Position numbers and translations under genes: made by a program | Shown here: piece by piece, positions 1-8,186 of the stretch | Layout of the letters: every line of letters begins with the position of its first letter | Numbering within the stretch: the first letter of the stretch is position 1 | The notes under the pieces: generated by a model | The model's database searches: none | What the model was told of the DNA's origin: nothing | What the model saw: the letters and a program-made list of their open reading frames with translations, nothing else | Source of the DNA: an uncultured Chloroflexota bacterium | Lineage (GTDB): Bacteria > Chloroflexota > Anaerolineae > Anaerolineales > Anaerolineaceae | Assembly (NCBI GenBank): GCA_902786265.1 | Contig: CADACE010000039.1 | Coordinates: forward strand, 1 to 42,030 | DNA: 42,030 bases | Direction: 5' to 3'

Positions 1-129
1 TAGTGCCTTTCTTTGGTTTGTTTGGCGACTTAATTTTAGATTGGTTTCTATTCGCTTCTTTATTTTTGTTATCTGTAACATATCAATGGTAATCCTACAG
101 GTGTCTTTTATTTCCATATTAAAATGTTA

Positions 130-158
130 TTGATTTCTTTGTGGATTTCATGTACAAT
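130..158 (+). promoter_or_regulatory. Promoter of the Rpn-type gene
   Basis: A -35 box TTGATT (130-135) and a -10 box TACAAT (153-158) are separated by exactly 17 nt. The start codon lies 21 nt after the -10 box, giving a leader of about 15 nt with only a weak AGAAG ribosome site. The first 129 bases of the window show no gene. Confidence 0.6.
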
Positions 159-179
159 TAAATCAGAAGAATTGTTATT

Positions 180-1067
180 ATGGCAGAGAAGAAAACGCTT
201 GATGAACTGACGCTGATGGATGATTATATGTTCGCAGCTGTCATGCAGGACACAAAGTTTCTGAAGCCTTTGCTTGAACATATCCTGCAGGTTAAAATAT
301 CGAAAATCGAATTCACGGAACCGCAGAGAACAGAAAAAGAAGGCTACAATTCGAAAGGTGTCCGGCTGGATCTTTATGTTATCGATGAAGACGGCGTTAT
401 CTATAATGTGGAAATTCAGACATCAAATAAACGAAATCTGCCAAAACGAATGCGGTATTATCAATCAATTGTGGATATCAGCATCCTGAATCCCGGTGAT
501 GAATATACTGAACTGAGAAAATCTTTTATCATTTTTATTTGCAATTATGATCCTTTCGGACGGGACCGGTACCTGTATACCTTCGAAAATGTCTGCCGTG
601 AAGAACCGGACCTTTTGTTTGGAGATGAGACGACAAAGGTGGTTGTCAATACGCAGGGAAGTAAAGGCGAAATCAGTTCTGACCTGAAAGAAATCATTTA
701 CTATCTGAAAGATGAAGAAGTGACCGGGCAATTCAGCAAAGCTCTGGATGACGCGGTGAACGCTGTGAAAGCAAGCGAGGAAAGGAGACGGGAATATATG
801 ATACTCAATATGAGAGAAAATGAGATCCGGACAGAGGGCAGAGCTGAAGGAAGAATCGAAGGACGAAAGGAAGGACGACAAGAAGGACGAAAAGAAGGCA
901 GAAAAGAAGGACTGGAAGAAGGAACTCTTTTGACAGTCTGGAATTTGACGAAAAACGGGCTTATGACTATCGATAAGGCTGCTGCTTATGTAGGATTGTC
1001 GGTGGAAGATTTTGAGAAAAAAATCGCTTTGTATACGAAGAATTCTGATGAACGGACCGGTGACTGA
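180..1067 (+). CDS. Rpn family recombination-promoting nuclease / PD-(D/E)XK putative transposase
   Basis: A 295-residue protein of the Rpn (PF12784-like) family. Proteins of this family are DNA endonucleases that stimulate RecA-independent recombination, and are often annotated as transposases although they do not sit in insertion sequences. The nuclease core is visible: Asp64 in LDLYV and Glu78-Ile-Gln80 in NVEIQTS, followed by RMRYYQSIVD, a family hallmark. Residues about 218-248 are a run of EGR/EGRK repeats, a charged low-complexity segment typical of the family, followed by a short C-terminal helical tail. The ATG at 180 is preceded by a good promoter. It stands alone, with its 3' end facing the oppF terminator. 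Family assignment is firm; the cellular role is not known. Confidence 0.88.
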   Translation: MAEKKTLDELTLMDDYMFAAVMQDTKFLKPLLEHILQVKISKIEFTEPQRTEKEGYNSKGVRLDLYVIDEDGVIYNVEIQTSNKRNLPKRMRYYQSIVDISILNPGDEYTELRKSFIIFICNYDPFGRDRYLYTFENVCREEPDLLFGDETTKVVVNTQGSKGEISSDLKEIIYYLKDEEVTGQFSKALDDAVNAVKASEERRREYMILNMRENEIRTEGRAEGRIEGRKEGRQEGRKEGRKEGLEEGTLLTVWNLTKNGLMTIDKAAAYVGLSVEDFEKKIALYTKNSDERTGD

Positions 1068-1165
1068 GATGGTTCACATGACGGAGCCCAGGCTGCGCGG
1101 CAGCAGCTTTCAGGCTTCATATGCCCTGTTCTGAACAGCTTCAACTTTGTTTTATAACATATAAT

Positions 1166-1203
1166 AAAAACCGCCGGATCAGAATTTCGTCCGGCGGTAT
1201 CTT
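1166..1203 (-). terminator. Rho-independent terminator of the opp operon
   Basis: An 8-bp perfect stem (1171-1178 with 1190-1197) and 11-nt loop; read on the minus strand it is followed by TTTTTATT. It lies just beyond the oppF stop. On the plus strand the stem is followed by TATCTTTTT, so it may also end the Rpn-type transcript. Confidence 0.85.
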
Positions 1204-1206
1204 TTT

Positions 1207-2169
1207 CTATTTCACCAGGTGACAGGCTACGAAATGTCCCGGAGCCGCTTCTTTGAGCTGCGGGATCTCCTGTTCACAGATCGGCTGTTTGCGCGGACAG
1301 CGGGTGCAGAAGTGGCAGTTCTTCGGCAGGTTGATCGGGCTTTTCACGTTGCCTTCGAGGACGATGCGGGAGCGGGTCCGTTCCACTTTCGGATCCGGCA
1401 GCGGGATCGCGGAGAGCAGCGCATTCGTATAGGGATGCAGCGGATTTTTGAAAAGCTCGTCGCTGTCAGCCAGTTCCACCAGGTTGCCCAGGTACATCAC
1501 GCCGATACGGTCGGAGATGTATTTTACCATGCTCAGATCATGTGCGATGAAGAGGTACGTAAGATTTCTGGTCTCCTGCAGGTGCTTCATCAGGTTCACT
1601 ACCTGAGCCTGAATGGAGACATCCAGCGCGGAGATCGGTTCATCAGCCACGATGAAATCCGGATTTACCGCCAGTGCCCGGGCGATGCCGACACGCTGCC
1701 GCTGCCCTCCGGAAAATTCATGCGGATAGCGGTTGGCGTGTTCTTCATCCAGCCCGACGCTGTGCAGCAGATCGATCACCATCTTTGTGCGTTCAGCACG
1801 GGAAGATGCCATGCCGTGATTGTCGATCCCTTCCGCGATGATATCCATCACCTTCATGCGCGGGTTCAGTGAAGTGTAGGGGTCCTGGAAGATCATCTGC
1901 ATTCGGCGGGAAAGCTCCATTTTCTGCGCATGCGTCTTGTTTCCGGCGACGTCAATGCCGTCAAAAAGGACCTGCCCGCCGGTAGGCGGGTAAAGTCCGA
2001 CAACGGTCCGTCCGAGGGTGGATTTTCCGCAGCCGGATTCACCGACCAGCCCGAAGGTTTCTCCTTTGTGAATGGTGAAGGAAACCCCGTTGACAGCTTC
2101 CAGTATTTGTCCCTTGCCGATCGTGAAGAAACGGGAAAGATTCTTAATATCCAGTAATGTTTTTTCCAT
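1207..2169 (-). CDS. oppF: Oligopeptide ABC transporter ATP-binding protein OppF
   Basis: The second ATPase of a peptide importer, hydrolysing ATP on the cytoplasmic face together with OppD. The protein starting at 2169 has 320 residues. Visible motifs are Walker A GESGCGKS (about 43-50), the signature SGGQRQRVGIARAL, Walker B IVADEPISALD and the switch His in AHDLSM. The C-terminal oligopeptide domain carries the Cys-rich motif CHFCTRCPRKQPIC, usual for this subfamily and likely an Fe-S site. I chose ATG 2169 over the frame's upstream start because a GGGGG ribosome site lies 9 nt before it and because it begins 1 nt after the oppD stop, indicating translational coupling. It is the last gene of the operon, before the terminator. 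Confidence 0.95.
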   Translation of the reverse strand: MEKTLLDIKNLSRFFTIGKGQILEAVNGVSFTIHKGETFGLVGESGCGKSTLGRTVVGLYPPTGGQVLFDGIDVAGNKTHAQKMELSRRMQMIFQDPYTSLNPRMKVMDIIAEGIDNHGMASSRAERTKMVIDLLHSVGLDEEHANRYPHEFSGGQRQRVGIARALAVNPDFIVADEPISALDVSIQAQVVNLMKHLQETRNLTYLFIAHDLSMVKYISDRIGVMYLGNLVELADSDELFKNPLHPYTNALLSAIPLPDPKVERTRSRIVLEGNVKSPINLPKNCHFCTRCPRKQPICEQEIPQLKEAAPGHFVACHLVK

Positions 2170-2170
2170 A

Positions 2171-3160
2171 TCAGAACACCCCCTTTGCCCGGTCATCATA
2201 AAGCCAGCAGCTGGCGCGATGTGTCTCTGAGAATGTAAATTCCGGCGGCTGGATTTTTTCGCATACCTTCATGCAGTATCTGCAGCGGGCAGCGAAGGGG
2301 CAGCCGTGCGGCGGACTGATGAGGTCCGGCGGAGTGCCGGGGATGGAGTACAGCTTCTGGTTGCTCAGCTGCATGTTGGGAATTGAATCCATCAGCCCCT
2401 GGGTATAGGGATGCTTTGTCTCGTAAAACACCTCGTCAAGAACACCGGATTCGACGAAGCGTCCGCCATACATTACCTGAACGCGGTCTGCCATGGAGGA
2501 TACGACCCCGAGATTGTGGGTGATAATGATGATGGACGTGTTCACCTTTTTCTGCAGCTTCTTCATCAGCTCCAGGATCTGGGCCTGAATGGTGACATCC
2601 AGCGCGGTGGTAGGTTCGTCCGCGATCAGGATCTGCGGTTCACAAGCCAGGGCGATGGAAATCATCACACGCTGCCGCATCCCGCCGGAAAACTGATGAG
2701 GGTACTGTCCGAAACGCTCTTCTGGGTTTGGGATGCCGACCATGTCGAGCAGTTCCAGTGCCCGCGCTTTGCGCTGTTCCGGTGTCATGCCTGGCTTATG
2801 CAGCATCAGCATTTCCGTGATCTGGTTGCCGACAGTCATGGTCGGGTTCAGCGAGGTGAGCGGGTCCTGGAAAATCATGGATACTTCCGCTCCGCGGATG
2901 GTGTTCATTTCTTTTTCGGAAAAATGGGCGGTGTCGCGTCCGTTGAGGATCACTTCTCCCTCGTCAATGCGTCCGCCTACCGGCAGAAGCCCCATGATTG
3001 CTTTATTGGTGATGGATTTCCCGGAACCGGATTCTCCGACGATAGCGAGGGTTTCGCTTTCATGCAGTTCAAAATTCACGCCGCGCACAGCCTGGATCAC
3101 GCCGCTGTCGGTATGGATGGAGACGTGCATGTTTTTCACTTCCAACAGTGTTTTGCTCAT
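2171..3160 (-). CDS. oppD: Oligopeptide ABC transporter ATP-binding protein OppD
   Basis: The first ATPase of the peptide importer, 329 residues, the family's usual length. It has Walker A GESGSGKS (42-49), the signature SGGMRQRVMISIAL, Walker B LIADEPTTALD and a His switch in IITHNLG. The C-terminal oligopeptide domain contains Cys residues in CPFAARCRYCMKVC. A strong AAGGAGGAG ribosome site precedes ATG 3160. It lies 11 nt after the oppC stop and 1 nt before the oppF start, so the four genes B-C-D-F form one tightly packed transcript. Substrate preference (di- versus oligopeptide) cannot be read from the sequence. Confidence 0.95.
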   Translation of the reverse strand: MSKTLLEVKNMHVSIHTDSGVIQAVRGVNFELHESETLAIVGESGSGKSITNKAIMGLLPVGGRIDEGEVILNGRDTAHFSEKEMNTIRGAEVSMIFQDPLTSLNPTMTVGNQITEMLMLHKPGMTPEQRKARALELLDMVGIPNPEERFGQYPHQFSGGMRQRVMISIALACEPQILIADEPTTALDVTIQAQILELMKKLQKKVNTSIIIITHNLGVVSSMADRVQVMYGGRFVESGVLDEVFYETKHPYTQGLMDSIPNMQLSNQKLYSIPGTPPDLISPPHGCPFAARCRYCMKVCEKIQPPEFTFSETHRASCWLYDDRAKGVF

Positions 3161-3171
3161 ATGTCTCCTCC

Positions 3172-4098
3172 TTAGTGTTTCATGCGCGGGTCAAAGGCGT
3201 CACGCAGCCCGTCACCGACAATGCTGAAGCAGATCATGATCAGGATGATCGCGATCGCGGGATAGATCAGCAGGAAAGGTGCCGCGCGCAGGGCTTTGTA
3301 ACCGTTGTTGATCAGCACGCCCAGAGAGGCTTTCGGTTCCGTCAGACCGACACCGATGAAGCTCAAAAAGGCTTCGGTGAAAATGGCGGAAGGGATCGCG
3401 AACATCACCTGGATCACGATTACGCTGATGGTATTGGGGATCAGGTGCCGGATGATGGTCTTCCAGGTACTTGTTCCAAGCAGCTGGGCTGCAAGCACGA
3501 ATTCCTGGCTCTTCAGGTTCAAAATCTTGGCGCGAACCAGACGTGCCATGTTCACCCAGCCGGTGACGGACATGGCGGCGATGATGGTCCAGACGCCCGG
3601 AGGCAGAACCATCATGAAGAGGATCACGATGATCAGCGAGGGAATACCCACCAGCACTTCGATAATGCGCTGCATGATGGCGTCCACCCGTCCGCCCATA
3701 ATGGCGGAAAAGGCTCCGTAAAAAACGCCGATGATGAGGTTGATGAGAGCCGCGGCAAGGCCGATCAGCAGGGAAATGCCGGTCCCGTACCATACACGGA
3801 CCCATTGGTCACGTCCGAAAAGATCGGTGCCGAAGGGATGGTCCCTGCTGGGTTGGGCGATCTTGTTGGAGTAGTCTGTGTCAAAGTAGGTGTATTTGGA
3901 TACAGACGGGACAACGGCGGACATGATGGCAATAATGAGAATGATCACGGCACATACAACAGCCGCCTTGTTTTTGCGGAGACGAACCCAGCCGTCATAA
4001 AATGCCGAGTGGTGCTGACGCGCGATATGTTCCTGTTTCGCGGAGTTGTCAGATGCGGGAGTGAAAAGATCCAGCGGAATGCTTTGTTCAGTGTTCAT
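3172..4098 (-). CDS. oppC: Oligopeptide ABC transporter permease OppC
   Basis: One of two inner permease subunits, 308 residues. It begins with a cytoplasmic N-terminal segment containing the conserved OppC_N pattern (SAFYDGWVRLRKNKAAVV) before the first membrane helix. The phrase DHPFGTDLFGRDQWVRVWYG is a hallmark of OppC/DppC proteins, and the loop around LLGTSTWKTIIRHLIPNT is the EAA motif that docks onto OppD/OppF. About six membrane segments are visible. The start codon overlaps the oppB stop as ATGA (4095-4098), and a GGAGG site precedes it. It would pair with OppB to form the peptide channel. Confidence 0.95.
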   Translation of the reverse strand: MNTEQSIPLDLFTPASDNSAKQEHIARQHHSAFYDGWVRLRKNKAAVVCAVIILIIAIMSAVVPSVSKYTYFDTDYSNKIAQPSRDHPFGTDLFGRDQWVRVWYGTGISLLIGLAAALINLIIGVFYGAFSAIMGGRVDAIMQRIIEVLVGIPSLIIVILFMMVLPPGVWTIIAAMSVTGWVNMARLVRAKILNLKSQEFVLAAQLLGTSTWKTIIRHLIPNTISVIVIQVMFAIPSAIFTEAFLSFIGVGLTEPKASLGVLINNGYKALRAAPFLLIYPAIAIILIMICFSIVGDGLRDAFDPRMKH

Positions 4099-5036
4099 TC
4101 GCCTGCCTCCTCTCCGGCAATGTGAATGCGGGGATCCACGAGGCCATAAGTTACATCGACGATCAGGATCGTGACCATATAAAACAGACTGTAAAACATT
4201 GTCAGCCCCATGATCACGTTGTAGTCATTGTTTTTGACAGATTCGGTGAACAATCCGCCGATTCCCGGGATGGAAAAGATGCTTTCAATCGCGAGAGAAC
4301 CGGTCAGCAGGTTGACCACCATTGACGCCATGATGGTAATGACGGGAATGATGGAATTCCGCAGCGTATGCTTCAGCAGCAGGCGGGCCTGGGACATGCC
4401 CTTGGACCGGGCGGTGACGATGTAATCCTGCTGCAGGACGTCCAGCGTCTCCGTACGGATAAAGCGGGCGCAGGTCGCGAGTGGGGAAAAGCACAGCGCA
4501 ACGGACGGCAGCACGGAGCAGGACCAGCTTTTCCAGAAACCGATAGGCAGCCATTTGAGTTTAAGTCCGATATAATATTGCAGCAGTGCTGCGGCAACAA
4601 AGTTGGGAACGGAAATCCCCAGTACGGCCAGCACCATGGTGAAGTTATCTATAAAGCCGTTGTGCCGGCATGCTGCGATGATGCCCAGCGAAAGTCCGAT
4701 CGCCAGGCCGATCAGGATCGCCTGTGTCCCGATGAGCATGGACGGCCCCAGCCGGGAAAAAATCACCTGAGTAACGGGAATATTGGTGTAATAAAATGAG
4801 GTGCCAAAGTCACCTTTCAGCATATTGCCGAAATATTTGCCGAATTGAACCAGGATCGGCTGATCCAATCCGTAGCGGGCTAAGGCTTCAGCCTGTTTTT
4901 CCGGCGTCAGTCTCAGGAACCGTTCTTCATCAAACGGAGAGCCCGGGAGGATTTTCATCAATGTAAAAGTCAGAACTACAACGACAAAAAGGGTTACGAC
5001 CATATAAATTAGCCGTGTGCCGATATATTTTGCCAT
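4095..5036 (-). CDS. oppB: Oligopeptide ABC transporter permease OppB
   Basis: The partner permease of OppC. From ATG 5036 (MAKYIGTRLIYM) it has 313 residues. The N-terminus shows the OppB pattern of a first helix followed by LMKILPGSPFDEER, and the EAA-type loop is SKGMSQARLLLKHTLRNSI, with the conserved PGIGGLF further on. An AAAGGAG ribosome site lies 9 nt before ATG 5036; another ATG at 5042 sits only 3 nt from it and is less likely. The frame stays open upstream to 5111, but that extension is the untranslated leader with an inverted repeat. Its stop overlaps the oppC start by four bases. Confidence 0.93.
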   Translation of the reverse strand: MAKYIGTRLIYMVVTLFVVVVLTFTLMKILPGSPFDEERFLRLTPEKQAEALARYGLDQPILVQFGKYFGNMLKGDFGTSFYYTNIPVTQVIFSRLGPSMLIGTQAILIGLAIGLSLGIIAACRHNGFIDNFTMVLAVLGISVPNFVAAALLQYYIGLKLKWLPIGFWKSWSCSVLPSVALCFSPLATCARFIRTETLDVLQQDYIVTARSKGMSQARLLLKHTLRNSIIPVITIMASMVVNLLTGSLAIESIFSIPGIGGLFTESVKNNDYNVIMGLTMFYSLFYMVTILIVDVTYGLVDPRIHIAGEEAGE

Positions 5037-5081
5037 AAGCATTGTCTCCTTTCTGACCGGTAATGAATGTTGTTCAAAATG

Positions 5082-5144
5082 AGTCAAAGGGGATGATTCG
5101 GACTGATTCAATTCCGAAGAATTCTGAACCGTCCTCTTTGACTC
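5082..5144 (-). promoter_or_regulatory. Inverted repeat in the oppB leader
   Basis: GAGTCAAAGGGG (5081-5092) and CCTCTTTGACTC (5133-5144) are complementary at 11 of 12 positions, and a nested TTCGGA/TCCGAA pair lies between them. In the oppB leader transcript this would fold into a long stem with the ribosome site just outside it. It could be an attenuation or mRNA-stability element, or a dyad operator; no promoter is clear here. Confidence 0.35.
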
Positions 5145-5159
5145 AAACTAACGCACATA

Positions 5160-5196
5160 TTTTTAAAAATAAGGGCGGCGAAACGTGCCGCCCTTA
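5160..5196 (-). terminator. Terminator between oppA and oppB
   Basis: A 9-bp perfect GC-rich stem (5171-5179 with 5187-5195), loop of 7, followed on the minus strand by TATTTTTAAAAA. It lies between oppA and oppB and probably reduces read-through, so that binding protein is made in excess over the membrane parts. Confidence 0.8.
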
Positions 5197-5270
5197 TCCG
5201 TTTTACAAGTCTGATCAGGGTCAGAGTTATTCAGCTGTTTGGCAGCTGATCACTGACCACTGGTGACTGA

Positions 5271-6851
5271 CTACTTATTGATGCTTGTCCACTTGAATTC
5301 AGCAGACTGTCCGACCGGATGGACGATGTAGTTTTCGACATACGGGCGCTGCAGGTAGGAATAACCGCGGTCATAAATACCGGCAACAACGCAGTCTTCT
5401 TCGATGAGTTTCTTTTCAATGGAAACAAGCAGATCCAGACGCTTGGCGGGATCGGTTTCGGCGCGGGCAGCTTCGATCATGGCATTGTAATCCTCGTTGA
5501 GGTAGTTGCCGCGATACGGAGTACCTACAGTCCACAGTTCAAGCCAGGTCATGGCATCGTCATAGTCAGCACCCCAGGCATTGAGAGCGAAGTCATAGGT
5601 TTCCGTCTTCATGATCTCATTGCGGGCTTTCTGTGTCATCTTGTTGATGGTTACTTCGATACCGAGAACCTTGCGGAAGCAGTCCTGGAGGAAGGTAGCC
5701 ATGTCGTCGAAGTCAGTACCTTCGGCGGTCAGCATGACGATTTCAGGAGTATAACCGAGTTCGGCAACACCGGCATCCCAGTACTGTTTTGCCAGTTCCG
5801 GATCATAGTAGGAGAAGTCACCGGCATAATCGCGGTAGGTAACTTCATCGGAACCATGGATACCGCGGGAAACAACACCGCCGGCAGCGACAGCACCGGT
5901 CATCAGAATTTCGTTGACCAGGGTTTCGCGGTCGATTGCGTAGTTGATGGCCTTGCGGATGTTCAGGTTCATTTCCGGATTGGCGGTATCGAACTGGACA
6001 AAATAGTTGCGGAAGTCAGAGTAGGAACCGAATTCAGGATCGGAGCTGTAAAGAACAACATCGATGGAGCTGAGGTTCACACGATCCAGTTCACCGGCTT
6101 CGTAAGCATTGAGGGCGGCGGAGGAATCGGTGATGACTTTGATGTCAACGCCGTCAAGTTTGACGTTTTCGGCATCCCAGTAGGTGGGGTTCTTGACCAT
6201 GGTCACGCCGACACCCACATCCATGGAGGTAGCAATGAACGGACCGCAGCACTGAATGGTGTCAGCGGAGGTCGCGTAGAGATCACCCTGAGCGCGGTAG
6301 AATTCTTCGTTGAGGGGGAAGAAACACGGCAGGGTAATGAAACGATCCCAGAATGCGCAGGGGTTTTCAAGAGTTACTTCAAAGGTCTTGTCATCCAGAG
6401 CCTTGACGCCGACTTCGGAAGCTTCGACTTCATGGTTCATCCAGGCCCAGCCGTTCTTGATGAACGGAGCGATGACATCGGCATAACCGTTGGCATCCTG
6501 GTCGCACATGGCTTCAAGCCAGCCGAATTCGAAATCTTTGGCTGTGATCGGGGTGCCGTCACTCCACTGGATGCCGTCACGCAGGGTGAAGGTGTAGACC
6601 AGGCCGTCATCGGAAACGGTGAAGCTTTCGGCCAGAGCAGGCTGCGGGTTGTGGTTTTCATCCAGACGCAGCAGACCTTCGGAAATTGAACCGAGGACGA
6701 TGAACAGGTGACCATCGGAACCGATGATCTGGCTGAATGTTCGGAATACGCGGTCCACATAGGTGTGCAGAACATTATCCTGCGCCATTGTAGGAACGCT
6801 GCAAACCAGCAATACAACAATCAGCAGAATGGAAAACAGTGCTTTCTTCAT
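5271..6851 (-). CDS. oppA: Peptide ABC transporter substrate-binding protein OppA
   Basis: An extracytoplasmic binding protein of family 5 (SBP_bac_5), 526 residues from ATG 6851. It opens with a signal peptide (MKKALFSILLIVVLLV, likely cut near TMAQ), then the family's conserved segments: GLLRLDENHNPQPALAESF, DGIQWSDGTPITAKDFEF and NIRKAINYAIDRETLV. The frame extends further upstream, but ATG 6851 has a GGAGG site 8 nt before it and a signal peptide directly after, so the extension is leader. There is no clear lipobox: the only Cys in the signal region is preceded by Val, which is unusual for a single-membrane host. It is the first gene of the opp cluster and has its own promoter and terminator. 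Confidence 0.95.
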   Translation of the reverse strand: MKKALFSILLIVVLLVCSVPTMAQDNVLHTYVDRVFRTFSQIIGSDGHLFIVLGSISEGLLRLDENHNPQPALAESFTVSDDGLVYTFTLRDGIQWSDGTPITAKDFEFGWLEAMCDQDANGYADVIAPFIKNGWAWMNHEVEASEVGVKALDDKTFEVTLENPCAFWDRFITLPCFFPLNEEFYRAQGDLYATSADTIQCCGPFIATSMDVGVGVTMVKNPTYWDAENVKLDGVDIKVITDSSAALNAYEAGELDRVNLSSIDVVLYSSDPEFGSYSDFRNYFVQFDTANPEMNLNIRKAINYAIDRETLVNEILMTGAVAAGGVVSRGIHGSDEVTYRDYAGDFSYYDPELAKQYWDAGVAELGYTPEIVMLTAEGTDFDDMATFLQDCFRKVLGIEVTINKMTQKARNEIMKTETYDFALNAWGADYDDAMTWLELWTVGTPYRGNYLNEDYNAMIEAARAETDPAKRLDLLVSIEKKLIEEDCVVAGIYDRGYSYLQRPYVENYIVHPVGQSAEFKWTSINK

Positions 6852-6903
6852 TATAAATCCTCCATAAGTATTATTTCTTTGATTTACAAAGTACAATTCC
6901 AAA

Positions 6904-6932
6904 ATTGTAGCGAATATTAAAAAAATTGTCAA
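6904..6932 (-). promoter_or_regulatory. Promoter of the opp operon
   Basis: On the minus strand a perfect -35 box TTGACA (6927-6932) and a -10 box TACAAT (6904-6909) have the ideal 17-nt spacing, inside an AT-rich stretch. The predicted leader before oppA is about 46 nt. Confidence 0.8.
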
Positions 6933-7040
6933 TAGACTTTTGAAAAATTCTGATAACATGCTAAAGTATTGAATCATTAAGGACAGATAATTTACAGATC
7001 CCGGCAGGGAAAAAGTTGATGGAATGATTTTGCCGGTCCG

Positions 7041-7328
7041 CTAAAAAGTATGGAGAACGGAAAGCTTTTTCTCACCCTCTTTAGTGGGTATTTCGCGGAT
7101 GTCGCAGTCTGTGATGTGGATGGGCGGTGTGGATTTGAGTCTGCTGACCAGGCTGCTGAGGTCGTCAGGTGATCCCTGGATTTCCATCTCCACACGTCCG
7201 TCATACATATTGCGGACCCAGCCTGTCAGCCCGAGCCCTGCCGCGTAAATTTGTGCCGTAAAGCGGAAGCCGACACCCTGAACCCGGCCGTCAAAGATTA
7301 TGTGCCATCGTGTTATGTTTTCACTCAT
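7041..7328 (-). CDS. acyP: Acylphosphatase
   Basis: A 95-residue cytoplasmic enzyme that hydrolyses acyl phosphates to carboxylate and phosphate. The active-site loop GRVQGVGFR (14-22, catalytic Arg22) and the second motif GWVRNMYDGRVEMEIQGS, with the catalytic Asn, are intact, and the length is that of the family. AGGAG lies 8 nt before ATG 7328. It lies about 30 nt downstream of a HAD phosphatase in the same direction, so it is probably the last gene of the helicase-HAD-acyP transcript. No terminator is evident in the 60 nt after it. Confidence 0.93.
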   Translation of the reverse strand: MSENITRWHIIFDGRVQGVGFRFTAQIYAAGLGLTGWVRNMYDGRVEMEIQGSPDDLSSLVSRLKSTPPIHITDCDIREIPTKEGEKKLSVLHTF

Positions 7329-7358
7329 GCTGTTTTCTCCTGTTCATGCCTGTCCGGT

Positions 7359-8186
7359 TCAAACCAACCCTAATTTTTCAAACGCGGCTGCGAGACCATC
7401 CGGCTCAAGAGGCGGACAAACGTAATCGCTTTTTGCCTTGAGGGTCGGGCTGCCATCTCCCATACATACAGAATACCCGACGGTTTCGATCATCTCAATA
7501 TCGTTCATGCTGTCGCCGACCCCGATGGTGTCAGAGAGGTCAAATCCCATGGCTTTTGCCGCGATGCGGATGCCTTTGCCTTTGTCGTATTGCCGGCTGA
7601 ACATTTCACCGTTGAGACAATTTTTTGGGGATTCTTCCTGGATGATAAAGTGATATCTGTCTTCGAGCGCTTTTCTGGCAGGCGCAAGCTGTTCCGCTTT
7701 TTCGCAGAGGTAGACGATTTTGTAGATCGGTTCCCCTTTGTAGGTTTTGATGGGTTTCATTCCCAGATTATCTTCGACAGCTTTGCGCAGGCGGATCAGC
7801 TCGCTGTTGCCTCCGTTTTGTTTCATCAGAAATTCGCCGATACCTTCGTCGCACCAGGCACCGACTTTTGACTCAATGGTGCGGTACACATGGTTCTCTC
7901 CGAGCAGCTTCATGGCTGTTTCGAAATCTGCCATCTCCATGGGACAGTCGTAAAGGATTTTATCCCCCACCAGGACGAGACTTCCGGTGCCGCCGACGGC
8001 ACCATCAAATTGATATCTGTCGAGCAGCGGCTTGAGCATCGGAAGGTTGCGTCCGCTGCAGAGAAATACCTTATGCCCGTTGGATCGGGCTTTCCGGATA
8101 GCCTCAACAGCGCTTTCCGGCGGTACATTGGTACCGGGCGGCGTCAGCGTTCCGTCGATATCCAGAAAAATGAGCTTAGGATTCAT
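7359..8186 (-). CDS. HAD superfamily (Cof-type) phosphatase
   Basis: A cytoplasmic haloacid-dehalogenase-type hydrolase, 275 residues from ATG 8186. Motif I is FLDIDGTLT (nucleophile Asp9, acid Asp11), motif II is in LCSGR, the Lys is in the KGKGIRIAAKAMG region, and motif IV is GVGDSMNDIEMI. The C2-type cap between motifs II and III is typical of Cof/YidA sugar-phosphate phosphatases; the substrate is unknown. The frame is open to 8222 with a TTG, and another ATG lies at 8210; I favour 8186 because it places motif I at the usual distance from the N-terminus and overlaps the helicase stop by 11 nt. No ribosome site is obvious, so translation may be coupled. Confidence 0.88.
   Translation of the reverse strand: MNPKLIFLDIDGTLTPPGTNVPPESAVEAIRKARSNGHKVFLCSGRNLPMLKPLLDRYQFDGAVGGTGSLVLVGDKILYDCPMEMADFETAMKLLGENHVYRTIESKVGAWCDEGIGEFLMKQNGGNSELIRLRKAVEDNLGMKPIKTYKGEPIYKIVYLCEKAEQLAPARKALEDRYHFIIQEESPKNCLNGEMFSRQYDKGKGIRIAAKAMGFDLSDTIGVGDSMNDIEMIETVGYSVCMGDGSPTLKAKSDYVCPPLEPDGLAAAFEKLGLV

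Noticed and set aside
180..1067. Insertion sequence around the Rpn-type gene
   Set aside because: No terminal inverted repeats or target duplications flank it; Rpn proteins are not IS-borne despite the transposase label.
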